This document shows, piece by piece, positions 45,401 to 57,800 of a DNA stretch of 64,000 nt (position 1 is its first letter; each line of letters starts with the position of its first letter). The notes below the pieces were generated by a model. It saw only the letters and a list, made by a program, of their open reading frames with translations, had not been told where the DNA came from and ran no database searches. The position numbers and the translations under genes were made by a program. Source of the stretch: Ectocarpus siliculosus (Eukaryota > Sar > Phaeophyceae > Ectocarpales > Ectocarpaceae). The stretch lies in assembly GCA_000310025.1 (NCBI GenBank), contig FN648470.1, forward strand, positions 50,505-114,504, in the 5' to 3' direction.

Positions 45401-47439
45401 ACCTGCTGTGGCCGACACGACTCGGCTTGGACTGTTCCTTGTCTGTGTCGCCATGGGAACGGCCGGTTGAACAGCGAAAGAGGGTCCTGCGTGCTGCACG
45501 CCACAATCTTTTTTTTTTTTTGTGATTTTCTTCGTGAGTGACCATGCGGCTGTTGCTGAATTGCTTCAGTCTCTGTCGCTTTGGGCTGCACGCCTGCGCG
45601 CGTTGCTCGCGTAGGCGTTGCTCGCGTAGTAGGCGATGCGCGTCACTTACTTTTCGCCTGGTGCAACAGCAGCACAATAGTTGAATAGACAGACAACAGC
45701 AGGCCTTTTTTCTGTTGCTGCATATATATGCATGGGTGGTACGCATCGCACAGTATAAATAATAAGCAGCATATATATGCATGTGTGGAATACATCGCAT
45801 AAGCGTGTTGCCTTTTTGGAGTCACTGCGTAACTTGAGCCATAAGGTAGATAGCAGCATAATCTTATTTACAAAAGTGAGGTGTGTGGCAACGGACAGTT
45901 CCCTCCTTCGTGCAGCGGTGCACATCTATCGCGGACGGACTTGATACTACTGCTGTAGTCCGTCCGTGTACAGCAGTGGTCATGTTCTTTTTTGTTTTCA
46001 CTTCGTCACAGGAGATGAAAGTCCGCACTGTTCTTTGGTTGTGTTGCTGAGAGCCCACATCGGATACCGCCGCGTCCGTTACACATGTCTGACAGCCTGC
46101 GGTGGGCCAAAGGGACGAGAGTGAGTGGGTGTCTTTTCGAGAGTGGATCCCTTGTCTGCTCTCCGCTCTCCTTTGTTGTCTACCTACCTTTCGCCGGTTG
46201 GTGGGGTCCCAACAACATCGAACTACGTCAACCGCAGGTGGTTTCGCTTCTTGCTCAGTAAGAGCCTACCCGTGCACCCGGCTGCTGCATGTGAGGCGAT
46301 TTGCGCTACCTGTTTTATGTCAAGCGATGGACTTGGGCCCTACCTGATACTACTGGCCATGCAGTGCTAAGTGACATCTTCCAACGGCCCAGAGCGAGCA
46401 ACGAACAGGTTGGGTTTTCTAAAGCTTTAGCTTCAGTCTCATCTTTCATTTCTGAAGCTAGCTGTAGCTTCAGTCTCATCGTTCGATATCCGTGGGTGGA
46501 ACTCTCATTCGCATCCCCCACCCCTAGCCCGACCTGGTCTCTAGCCCGACCTGGTCTCAAATGCTGATCTCGGGGTACAGTGCAAATCTCGTGGCGCCTC
46601 AAGTATGGTTTGGTAGGGAGTCACAAACCATGACCCCTCCCCGAGTTTGAGCAGCTTGCCCCTCCTGTGGGCGACACGACTCGGCCTTGACTGTTCCTTG
46701 TCTGTTTCGCCGTGGGAACCGCCGGTTGAACAGCGAAAGAGGGTCCGGCGTGTGCTGCGCGCCACAACCTTTCATTTTTTTTCGTTTGTGATTTTTCTTC
46801 CTTATAGTGACCGTAGTACACATGCGGTGGCTGCTCAAATAAATGATGAAAGAGAGTCTTCACAGTCCGGAAACGGCGACTATATTTTGTTTGTTGTGTT
46901 TGTTGTTGCTGAGCGCACATCGGATGTCGCCGTTCGTTACAGCCTGCGGTGGGCCACAGGGACGAGGGTGAGTGAGTGTCTTCTCGAGAGTTAGTTAATG
47001 CCTTCTCTACGCTTTCTTCTGTTGGTCTACGTAGTAGTAGTACCTGTCTCTGTCTCTCTCGCCTATCGCCGTTGGGGTCCCAAAAACATCGAACGTCAAC
47101 CGCAATCGTTTTGCTTCTTGCTGAGTAAGAGGCTACCCGTGTACGCGGCTGCTGCATGTGAGGCGATGGGCGCTGCCTCTTTACTTGAAGCAACGGGGGC
47201 ATGGCCCCTATACTGTTTGCTGCATGCTGTGCTATGTGACAGCTTCCAGCGCTTCAGAGCGGCGACGGTGGTTTTTGAATGCTTTCTTTTGCCACCTCCC
47301 TGAAGCCTGTCGCGTCTGGCGTCTGGCTCGCTTGTCTTTGTTGTCCCTTCTTTTTCTTTTTTTTATACTTATTTATTTTTTCAGCTTGCTTTTTGGGGTC
47401 CGCCGGTCATCCACCCACCCATTTTAGTTCAGTTTTAAA

Positions 47440-47484
<45 letters not shown>

Positions 47485-50400
47485 CTTCACATTAAAAACA
47501 GTTCCGATCTCTCTCTACCCAGTACCTTCATATTATGTCCGTACTGATCCAACACTTGACGCGGTCGATTCCCGTGGTCACAGGCTAACTTACCATAAAA
47601 AGGTACGCTAAAACAAACTGGCCCCGAGAGGTCCGCAAGTCAATAGAAATCAAAAACAGATGTTCTTTGGAAGGGGGTGTTTACTCGCCATGTCTATGAC
47701 TGTGCCCTGCAAGTTTCACAATTCTGAAGCTCTTCTGAAGCTAATTGAAACAGTAGTGTCATCGTTCGATATCCGTTCGGTGGGGAATCAATCGCAAATC
47801 ATGACCCGTCCCCGAGTTTGAGCAGCTTCCGCCTCCTGTGGCCGGCAAGAGTCGGCCTTCACTGCTGTACCTTGTCTGTTTCGCCATGGGAATGGCCGGT
47901 TGATGAACAGCGAAAGAGGGTCCTGCGTGCTGCGCGCCACCACTTGTTTTGTTTTGCGTTTGTTACTGTGATTTTCTTCCTGAGTGACCGTTGTACACAA
48001 CATGCGGCTGCTGCTGTACACATACTTGCGGTTGCTGCAGTACATGCTCGGAATGTGCTGCAAAGGTCGTAAGGTTATCGTCTCTGTTGTTTTGGGCTGC
48101 ACGCGTTGCTCGCGTAGGCGATGCGCGTCTCCTACTTTTTTCCAGTGTCGTTGTCTGCAGCACAGCTAGTTGAAGAGACAGACAACAACAGACGGTCCGC
48201 CTTAGTTTTTTTGGTTTTGCTGCATGCATGGGTGGTATGCATCGGCAAGCGTGTTGCTTCCTCACCTTGAGTCTGCTGCGTAGTCGTAATTTGAGCGATA
48301 AGTAAGGTAGATGGCAGCACAATCTTATTTACTACGTAGTGAGGTATGATAACCAACGGCTCGTTCGTGCAGCGGTGCGCATCTACGGCGCACGGCAAGC
48401 GTATTGAGACAGTAGTTCGTCCGTGGTGCTATGTAGTCATGCCCATTTTAGTTCTCACTTCCTACAATTGTGATAGCAACTCGACGAGTATCGTTGCGGT
48501 GCCTGTCTGAAGCTCTCCAGTTTTTTAGCGGATAATAATGTCGAGGGCGCACAACGCGACACGCTCGCTCACCGAGCACGACAAAGCTGTCACAGAGTAG
48601 ATGACATATGTAAGATATCACACCCCCTCAACACTTGTTAATTTTCAAACCTCGATTACTCCACAGCAGAAAGCATGGCCGGGAGACGTTGGAAACGATA
48701 GCTTTCCGAAGACAAACGTATCGTTTGACATCCATCCTCCTCGTCGTCGTGGACTCTCATTATTAGCTGTGATTATTGATGAAAGGGGTTGTGATATATA
48801 ATGTCCGCTACTACAGGTACATGCAATGCATGTGATGCATGTGATGCATAAGAATAAGGAGCGCCCTCCTACTCCAGTTAGTAAAATACAGTCGGTAGTC
48901 CTCAATAGCGGTAGGTAGTGAGAAGAGGTTTTGGTGCCGCTATAGAGGGCAGTGATGTTATTCCTATTAGGGATTTGTACTGAGAAAGGCATTTGTGCCA
49001 AACGATTTCGGTGCCGCTTTAGAGGGCATTCCGCCATTAAGGGTACCGCTAATGAGGACCGCCGACTGTAGTTGAATTGAAACCTCTCATTACCCATCCT
49101 TGAAGAAGTCGTTTCTGAAGCAAAAGAATCATGGAATTTTTGAGCCGACCTCACGCGCACCCAAAAAACCCGTCAGTCTTCGACCGGCACTTCTCACTAC
49201 ACCCATCCATGCTCATGCACTTTCTTGTGGCGAGCGACTCCATGGTTTCTTTCAAGAATCCCGCTAATCATCCTTGATCTCGTTGATCTGTTTCTTTCGT
49301 TTACAAAATGTACTGTAGTACGCACGATCACACCCGAATGAAAAGGAGACCACCAGAACGCGCTCTCCGCACGCTGGGAAAGGATCCGGGACTAAACGAA
49401 TGCGGACCCCAGAAGATGCACTTTTCACATTTGGTTAGTGGCGAAGCGGACCCTCTTTTTTGTGGCTCTCCAACTGCTGTTCGCGGATGGCGACATGGCG
49501 ACACAGACAGACAAATTTTAGGGTTTGACGTCGGTCTTATCCGCCGCAGGAGGTGGAAGCTACCCAAAGTCGGGGAGGGGTCGTGATTTGCAATCCCCAA
49601 GGGAACCGACTTCAGGCGCCATGAGATTTGCACTGCCGTGGCCGAGGTTATTATTCTTATTATTATTTATTTGTTTTTGTCTTCACTTCAAATCAGCGCT
49701 CACAGCACTAGTAGTGCCGTTTACTCCAACCCGTGGTCACACAGAAGAGCCCCTCTCTACCCTCCCCTCCTGCGGTACTTCGCCTTCAATTTTTAATGCG
49801 AGAAGAGTTCAGCACTCTCTTCCCTCTGTGTACACACGAACTAGCGCTATCCACTAGGCCAGGAGCGGAAGCGAGAGAACAACTCGCTTTGCAAGAAAAG
49901 CTCGCTTACGCCGGGATTCGAACCCCAGACCTGACCTCTAGAAGGTTTCGAGGTTACCAACTAGACCACCGGGGCGACCGGCATGTTATTAGCCGGCAGG
50001 GAAACACAAAAAAAAATCTTCGGCGGACCGGACCCTCTTTTTTCAACTGGCAAACTGTTGTTAGGATGGCGAGACAATTTTCGGTCTTCCTGTCCGTCAC
50101 AGGAGGCGGAAGCTGATGCCCAAACTCAGGGAGGGGTCATGGTTTGCGGTTCCCCTTCGAACCATACTCACTCGGGGCACCACGTCATGGACATGGCAAG
50201 AAAAACATACCCCCAACGAAAACTGCTGGAGTAGTGGGTGGTTGTGGGGGACCCCAAAACAATGAAACAGTCGCGGTTCGCGTTGTTCTGGGGGCCCCAC
50301 CGGTGAAAAAACACCGCCACTCTGAACCGGTAGAAGCTGTAACATACCATGGCACTGACACTGCATGCAGCGAACATTAGGGGCCATGCCCATTGGTTGA

Positions 50401-51785
50401 CGGAAAGAGGCGGCGCCCATGGCCTCACATGCAGCAGCCCGATACACGGGGAGCCTCCTACTCCGCAAGAAGAAAAACGATTGCCGTTCGTTGACGTTCG
50501 ATGTTGTTGGGACCCTACCGGCGCAATGCGACAGAGGGAGAGAGAGAGGTAGACTAAAGGAAGAGAGACTCGAGAAGGCAAGGCATGAACACTCGAGAAG
50601 ACACTCACTCTCATCCCTCTGGTGCACCGCAGGCTTGAACACGTGTAACGAACGGCGACATCCGATGTGCGCTCAGCAACAACAAACACAGCAAAAGAAA
50701 ATACTTGTCGTTTCCAGACTGTGGAGACTTTCATTTTTTTGTGGTATGAAGTGGCAACAAAGAACAACACGACTATCTGTGTAGGCTAGACTAGAGGCAC
50801 GACGGACGAACTATTATCTCAATGCGCTTGCCGTCGCGATAGATGCGCACCGCTACCGCTACACGAACGAGCAGACTGTTGCCAAACCTGACAACGATAA
50901 CCTTACGACCAGCACATTTCCGAGCATTTCACAGTAGCAGCCGCATTTTCCGAACTGTGGAGACAATTGGTGGGGACTTTCTCTATTTTTGTGGTATGAA
51001 GTGACAACAAAGAAGAACACCACTATCTGTGTAACTAGAAGCACGACGGATGAACTACTATCTATGCGCTTGCCGTCGCGGTGGATGTGCACTGCTACCG
51101 CTACACGAACGAGCAGACTGTTGTCAAACCTGACAACGATAACCTTACGACCATTGCAGCACATTCCGAGCATAACAGCAGCAACCGCGGCAGCAGCCGC
51201 CGCATGTGCACAACGGCCACTCAAGAACAAACGAAAAAAAAATGTGGCGCGCAGCACGCAGGACCCTCTTTCGCTGTTCAACCGGCCGTTTCCATGGCGA
51301 AACAGGCAAGGAACAGTCAAGGCCCACTCTTGCCGGCCACAGGAGGTGGAAGCTGCTCAAACTCGGGGACGGCTCACGATTTGCGATTCCACACCGAATC
51401 ATACTCGAGGCGCCACGAGATTTGCACTGTAGCTCGAGATCAGCATTTTAGACCGAGTCGGGCAAGAGGTGGGGGATGCGAATGAAAGTTCCACCCACCC
51501 ACGGATATCGAACGATGAGACTGAAGCTAAAGCTTCAGAACAAGATAGTCCACAGCTCGCACACGGCGACTGACTATATTTGTTTGTTGTGCTTGTTTGT
51601 TGTGCTTGTTTGCTGATATTTGTTTGTTGTGCTTGTTTGCTGTTGCTGAGCCGACATCGCATATCGCCGTTCGATACACAACGTGACATCATGTCTGACA
51701 ACCTGCGGTGGGCCAGAGGCACGAGAGTGAGTGGCTTCTCGAGAGAGTCAATTCCTTGTCTTCTCTCCGCTCTCTTCTTTTTGTC

Positions 51786-51850
<65 letters not shown>

Positions 51851-54800
51851 CTTTCGCCGGTAGGGTCCCAACAACATCGAACGTCTACCAACCCCAGTCG
51901 TTTCGCTTTTTGCTGAGTAAGAGGCTACCCGTGCATCCGGCTGCTGCATGTGAAGCGATGGGCGTTATGCCGAGCAATGGACTTGGGCCCTACCTAATAT
52001 TTGCTGCATATGTATCGCTATGCGAGAGTTTCCAGCGGTCCGGAGCGAGCGGCGACGGTGCTTTTCTTCTATGCTCTCTTTTTTGCCTCCTCCCTGAAGC
52101 CTGTCGCGTCTGGCTCGTTTGTTCTCGCTTCTTTCTTTCTTTTATTTTTCATGCTTTGTTTAATGGGGTCCCCCGGTTCCTGTGTGCTCATCGGGCGTCT
52201 TCTTGATGTCTCCCTTGATTGTTACCCGCTGCAAAAATCGAAAGCTTCAGACAGACAACGCGACGATACTCGTCGAGTTGCCATACACAATATCACATAC
52301 AACCTGTACAGACTCGTCTATAGTACTTGTCTACGCCGAACGATTCTTCGGCGCTGCCATGATATGTGGAAACTAGTCTACGCTGTAACTATTGTTCAGC
52401 GCGACGAAGCACAGAGGAAACCATACTCGTGCCCGAAAAGTGGAGCTTAGAAGCTCAAATGTAAGATGGAAATCTGAACCGCAAAACAAAAAACACATAA
52501 AACTCAGGGGTAGGGCTTGACGCTCGGAGTTGAGGCTACGGCCTGCTTGCGTTTGAGAGGCAAGCCCTTCGAGAGATGGTTCATGCTACTTGGTAGTTGG
52601 TGTTGGTTGTGACGAAAGTGCGCAAGCATGCATGTTGGGTGCGTGGACTACTTGCTGTACATGCTCGTTCCCTTAGTATGGAAATTAGAAAATTGAGTGC
52701 ACTGATGAGTGCCCTGAAAACAGTACGATAGTGCGAGTCTCACCTAAAATTGAGTGTAGTGAGGAGAAGTGCGTTTCTCGCCGAAATTGAGTGAAATAAT
52801 GAGCGAAATGGCACACACCACACAAAACAGCGCAATAATTCGCACCGAAATTAATGTGATGACGAGTGTGACGCCGTCTTGACAAAAATACACCTGGTGG
52901 AACAAAGAGGGAGCAGAAAGGTGTAGGATGGTACTTCGTACGTATCCGCACGCGCAAGAATCAAATACTGCGCTGAGAAAATCGAAACCGCACCAATTTA
53001 ACAGCATTGATTGGTGATGGGTGGACAAAGCTCTTCACGCATAAGAGCAACCACGGATTCGTATTGATCGCCCTGCGCGGCGGAGATAGATGTATGTGAG
53101 GATGGGTGTGGGTGCAAGAAACACAACGATAACAGCAGAGCAGCGGGTGGCGGTGCATGCAGGCTGGATGGAAGACACGCACTACAACATCGAAGAGAGC
53201 TTTTTTACGCAGCAAAACCCGACATGTTGGTTCGGAGCGGAACACCGCAGTGTCTCGTCCAATCAGCGTCGCGAACCTTAACCGTGACAGAACAAAACAG
53301 CAGTGCGAACGATGCCGTCTGCAACGCGTTTCACGCTTTTGGCGGTGCGGGCAGCTCGCCGTGCACGGCGCACCCTGAGCCTGCGACGACGGGGTCTTGC
53401 TGAGAGACGGCGTCAAGCGGCCTCCGCAAAGTGGGAGGCCGGACGGTGTCCGGTGGGAGGCTGGCCGCGCCCGTGAAGTTTTTAGTCCCGATTTTAGACT
53501 AGGCCTAATTCCCCCGCTGCGCTGTGAGGCGGTGCGCTGGAGCTTGAGTGAATAATACATACCTCTACAAGGCCTCCCTCCGGAGCGGGGTAAAGAGAGC
53601 ACCGCGGCAGGGGGTGATGCAAGAACATACAAAAAGTATACACAGACTCTTTTTTCGTTCCTTCCGCACACTCCCCAAGCGGCGTTCCCGATTTTCAGGG
53701 GTGGCATCTCGATGGCCCAAACAACGAAGGAGGCAAAACCGATATGTACCGACACGCAACAAAAGAGAAAAGTGTGACGCACACAGGTACGCTATTTAGA
53801 GCTGTATAAAGCACGGCCGACACTCTGCGTACGAATTAGATACAGGGACCACTGCTGTATCACAACATGATTGCTTGTGGGAGGGTGATGCGATGGGCAT
53901 GACATGCCTCTCGCAACGGGTTGGAGCAAAAAAGTTTTTAAAACGAGGCAAAAAGAGCGCTGCTGGCACCTACATTTGACACACAGGTTTTTTTACCGCC
54001 ACGGGCATTGATAGCCAAAGCTGAGGGCATGCACAGGTCGGCCTTTCGATGCTTGTTTTCGGGAGCTGCTTACTTTCCCAGCTGGCAGCGGAATGGGGGT
54101 GCAGGGGTAGTTGGAGCGCTTTGGGTGCGCGAGCCTCGCCCATGAGAGCACAGCACACGCTGCAGCGGAGCACTCATGACAGGAAACACACACCCCCGGG
54201 GCATACGTTGCAGTTTACGTCTCCACCTTGAACAAACCCTGCTTTTGCGTCGTGATCCGACGTGCGGGGTGTACCAAAGGCATGGGCAGCGCTTAGGGTG
54301 TAGTCCCGTCATGCAGCCAATGGAGGGCGCGCATCATGTTCGGATGGCAGACGGCAGTTTGGCGTCAATAACTAATAAGACGTCCCCGTTGCGGTTGGCG
54401 CTGCACACGGAGTGGGGTCCAGTGGTGTTGGAGCCATTCCGTTTTTCGTTCATGCATGGCGAGGACAACACGATCCTGCTGGGAGGAGCAACCCTGAAGA
54501 CATTTGGGACAGAAGAATACGGCAGTCTTGCTGCCCACGCGCGGCAGAAAGCTATCGCCTCCGTGTAGGGGTGGAGAATCCGGCGTTCCATGAATGCCGG
54601 CGTGGTGCTGTGGTGGTAGAGGCGCTGCAGCACAACGTACAAGAGGAGCCGGTGGAAATGCATGATGAGGCTGTGGCTCGCGCGTTGTCTCGAGGGCCCA
54701 ACATGCCCATGGCCCCGGAGAAAAGGAAACGCAAGGTAGCGCTGGATTGCGCGGTTCAACAGGCCACGAGGAACGAATGTCGCGGGCGTGTAACATGTCG

Positions 54801-57800
54801 CAAGAATTCCTCGGAAGGCGGTTCGACTCTTTCTGTCGGGCGCTGTTGAGCCACTGCCAGTGACTCATAAGCCCGGCGCGCGTCCTGTCAGGGCGGAGGC
54901 GAACGCCCCCGCAAAGGCTAAGCGGCGGCTCTGGTTGCCATTTGCATGGTCGTGAGAACTCGGCGGTTTGGGTGAGTCCGGGCATGGCGGTGCCAAGCCA
55001 GGCTGTGGAAGAGTTTCTATTGGTGAGTTGATTGCTTTAGGGCAAATCCGCAGTGTAAGAAAAGATGCCCAATGTCATGCCCAACCAGGAGGCGCCGATG
55101 TACGTGCTAAATCGGCGCGTATTGTTCCGGAAAAATTATCTGCTGCAAGGGTACTGACAGACGCCGTACGCGGAGAGTGCGCGCGAACTTTTCACCATCG
55201 TCACACCGGAAGGGCTATCTATCTACACCAACACGCGTCCTGCAAGGGGTGCAAAGCGCGATGGGGCACTTTCAAGCAGTGACGACGGAAGTTATGTAGG
55301 GACTGAACTGCGCGGTCTGGGTCAATGACATAAAATGGTGGGGTATCGACGAGACTGATCTGCTGAATACTCTGGACGAGACCCTTCGACGTCTGGAGGA
55401 CAAGAGTACTTTCGCCGGTGCGTGCAAGTCTTTTCATTGATACGAAGATCAGGTGGCGTGCCAAGGTGTACTCTCGTGGACAGGCGGCCCACGATTCCGC
55501 GCGTCTAAAGGGATCGGCCGACATGAGTAGGCCTGAGACGGCTGGAGAACTGATGCAATGTTTTGCAAGCGGTTATCTGGTTCCGGACATCGCTGCCGCG
55601 GCTGGCGGAGGTGGTGGAACCTCTGCGACGCTTGATGGAGAAGCACATGGCGTTGGCGCCGCGTCGGACGTTGAGGATTGCATCTTATCGTGCGAGTAAG
55701 AGTAAGCCGTGGACTGCCGCCATGGTTATTGTGCGATAAATAGTGAGGCGTGGACTGCCGCCATGGTTGTGGCGTGGACATGGCACAAGATTTGGTAGGG
55801 TCCCATCCGAAGATTGGCGTGCTGTGCTGATGTTTCCCGATGCGTCTCAAAAGCATTGGGGTAGTTTCTTGACGGAGGTGCCGCAGGAAGAGCTTGGGCG
55901 CGGAGCGCCCGTGGAAGATATGACCCACGAGCCGCTCGCTTTCATCAGCCGTACCTTCAAGGGTTCTCACATGAGGTGGGCCACTGTTGACAACGAACGT
56001 ACGTACCTGCTATGGGGTGGTGTGGGTGTATACACCGACCAACACATTCTCGCAAATAATTTCAATCCGGATGCGTGCGTGTCGTCGTTGCCCAAGACAA
56101 CTGCCCAGCGTCTGGAGGAGTGGGACATGGTATTGGCGCAGTTCCACTACTCCCATCATGGGGACTTCAAAAAGACCTACACCAACGTATCATTGTTTCG
56201 ACGCGTATGGGAGGCGCAGGACATCGGCGTACGGTGGCACCTTTGCAACAATTACAATAGTGCTGTTGATTCCGCATGGAGAGTGAGGTGAAAGAGTTTG
56301 ACAGCGCCTGCATTGTGGAGATTCGAGGGCTCCAACGCCGCTTGCAAAATAGTGCATGTTGCAAAACCGGAGTATTGGACATCGGCCAGAGTGGCCCGTT
56401 GGATGTCGACGGTTTGGATGAGGAATTGGATTCAAACACATACTAGTGGTGATGAATGATCCTAGAAATTTTGTGTGGTAAGGGCCAACGGAGTCATGCA
56501 TGGCCGCTCCAACAGCCAAGATTTTGCTGAATTGGTGGACAACTTTGGGTGTTCCGCAGATGTGGGTCAGCGATACCGCACCTCATTTCAAGAACCACAC
56601 TCGAATAAGCTCTGAAGATTGGGACGCGACTTGCGTGAGTGGGTTGATTTGGTCCCAGCCGTACAATGGACACTGAATAACGGTTATCGTCAACGCCTCG
56701 CGAGCACATACCATGTCATGTTTGGTGAGGCATCGCGGACTAGTTTTTCCGCGATACACATCTGCGACTGGAGAAGAGTAGCAGATACACGTGCTAGATG
56801 ACGAAGGGTTGAAGCGAAATGTGATTGATGACGCGGCTGGTCAATAGGAAATGCAAAACAGATGCAGGACAGGGAAAAACAGAATCTTGGGGGAAAAACG
56901 GGGTATGCCAACCGGGGAGAGCTGCCTCATTTTGAGGTTGGTGACTTCGTAGTTGGGCACGGGTGCGTAGACCGGGCTCGACGTCAAAGCTCATGATGAA
57001 ATGGACCACATGGACCGGTCCATGGAAAGTGGTCGAGGCGAAGCGAAGAGTAAGCATGTATACAAAGTGCAGAACATCGTTTCAGGAGAGGTTCATGACG
57101 TGCATGTAGCTCGGCTAAGTTTGGTTCGGATAGCGAGTTAGAAAGTGACTTCCGAGTTAAAGCATGTGCTTCAGCATGCGTACACACAGGGCGAGGTCAC
57201 CATGTCTGCTAATGTAAACATTGGTGAAGATCCTAATGGGGATGGTAACGCTTAAGTTAAGGTGAAATGGTTCGGGTTGGAGTGCGATGAAAGTATTGTA
57301 CTTGGGAGCCGTTGAAAAATACCCGGTATATGGGAACATGCTTGGCAGTTCGTAAGGCTAAAGTTGATTAAGATGGGTCTGGACCAAGGCGTTCGTGCTA
57401 GGTTGCAGACCGACCTGTAACGTTTGGCGGGTTCATGGTTTAATTACTGTGATGTTCACGTGTAAGGAAAACGTTGTACTGGCGATATCACATGGGAGCT
57501 GCTATCATTCACAGCGCAACAGAGGACATGGCATGACGCCATGTCAGTGTCGATTGATGTGTTTTCAAGTTACCGCAGAAATCTCCTTTGAAGTGGTACA
57601 TCGCTTAGGGGGTGTTGCGGAATAAAGTAGGGCACAGAACTGTTAAGGTCGTACATGATTGGTTCGCATGTAAGGTGCAGAAGAGAAAAATGCGGCATTA
57701 CTTCGACGATGACATACGAAACCCTCGGCGAGGCCAGTCCTGAATAATGAAGAGCTGTGTGGTGTATTAAACATCGGTCTCGTATTTCTGAGGCTAGGAA

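Larger units (their letters stand above)
48469..51545 (-). repeat. Fam-A repeat, near-complete inverted copy
   Basis: Block-by-block reverse complement of 14985-17635, with the same tail hairpin (CTCGACGAGTATCGTTGCGG), the same MITE and the same head. It differs by a SINE insertion at 49654-49984. Confidence 0.75.

Noticed and set aside
50168-50770. 200-codon and overlapping frames in Fam-A
   Set aside because: They lie in a non-coding repeat whose other copies break the same frame.
52961-53782. 273-codon minus-strand open frame
   Set aside because: Longest open frame in the window, but low-complexity mix of Arg, Pro, Ser and His with no domain. I see no start context, splice sites or repeat-independent support.
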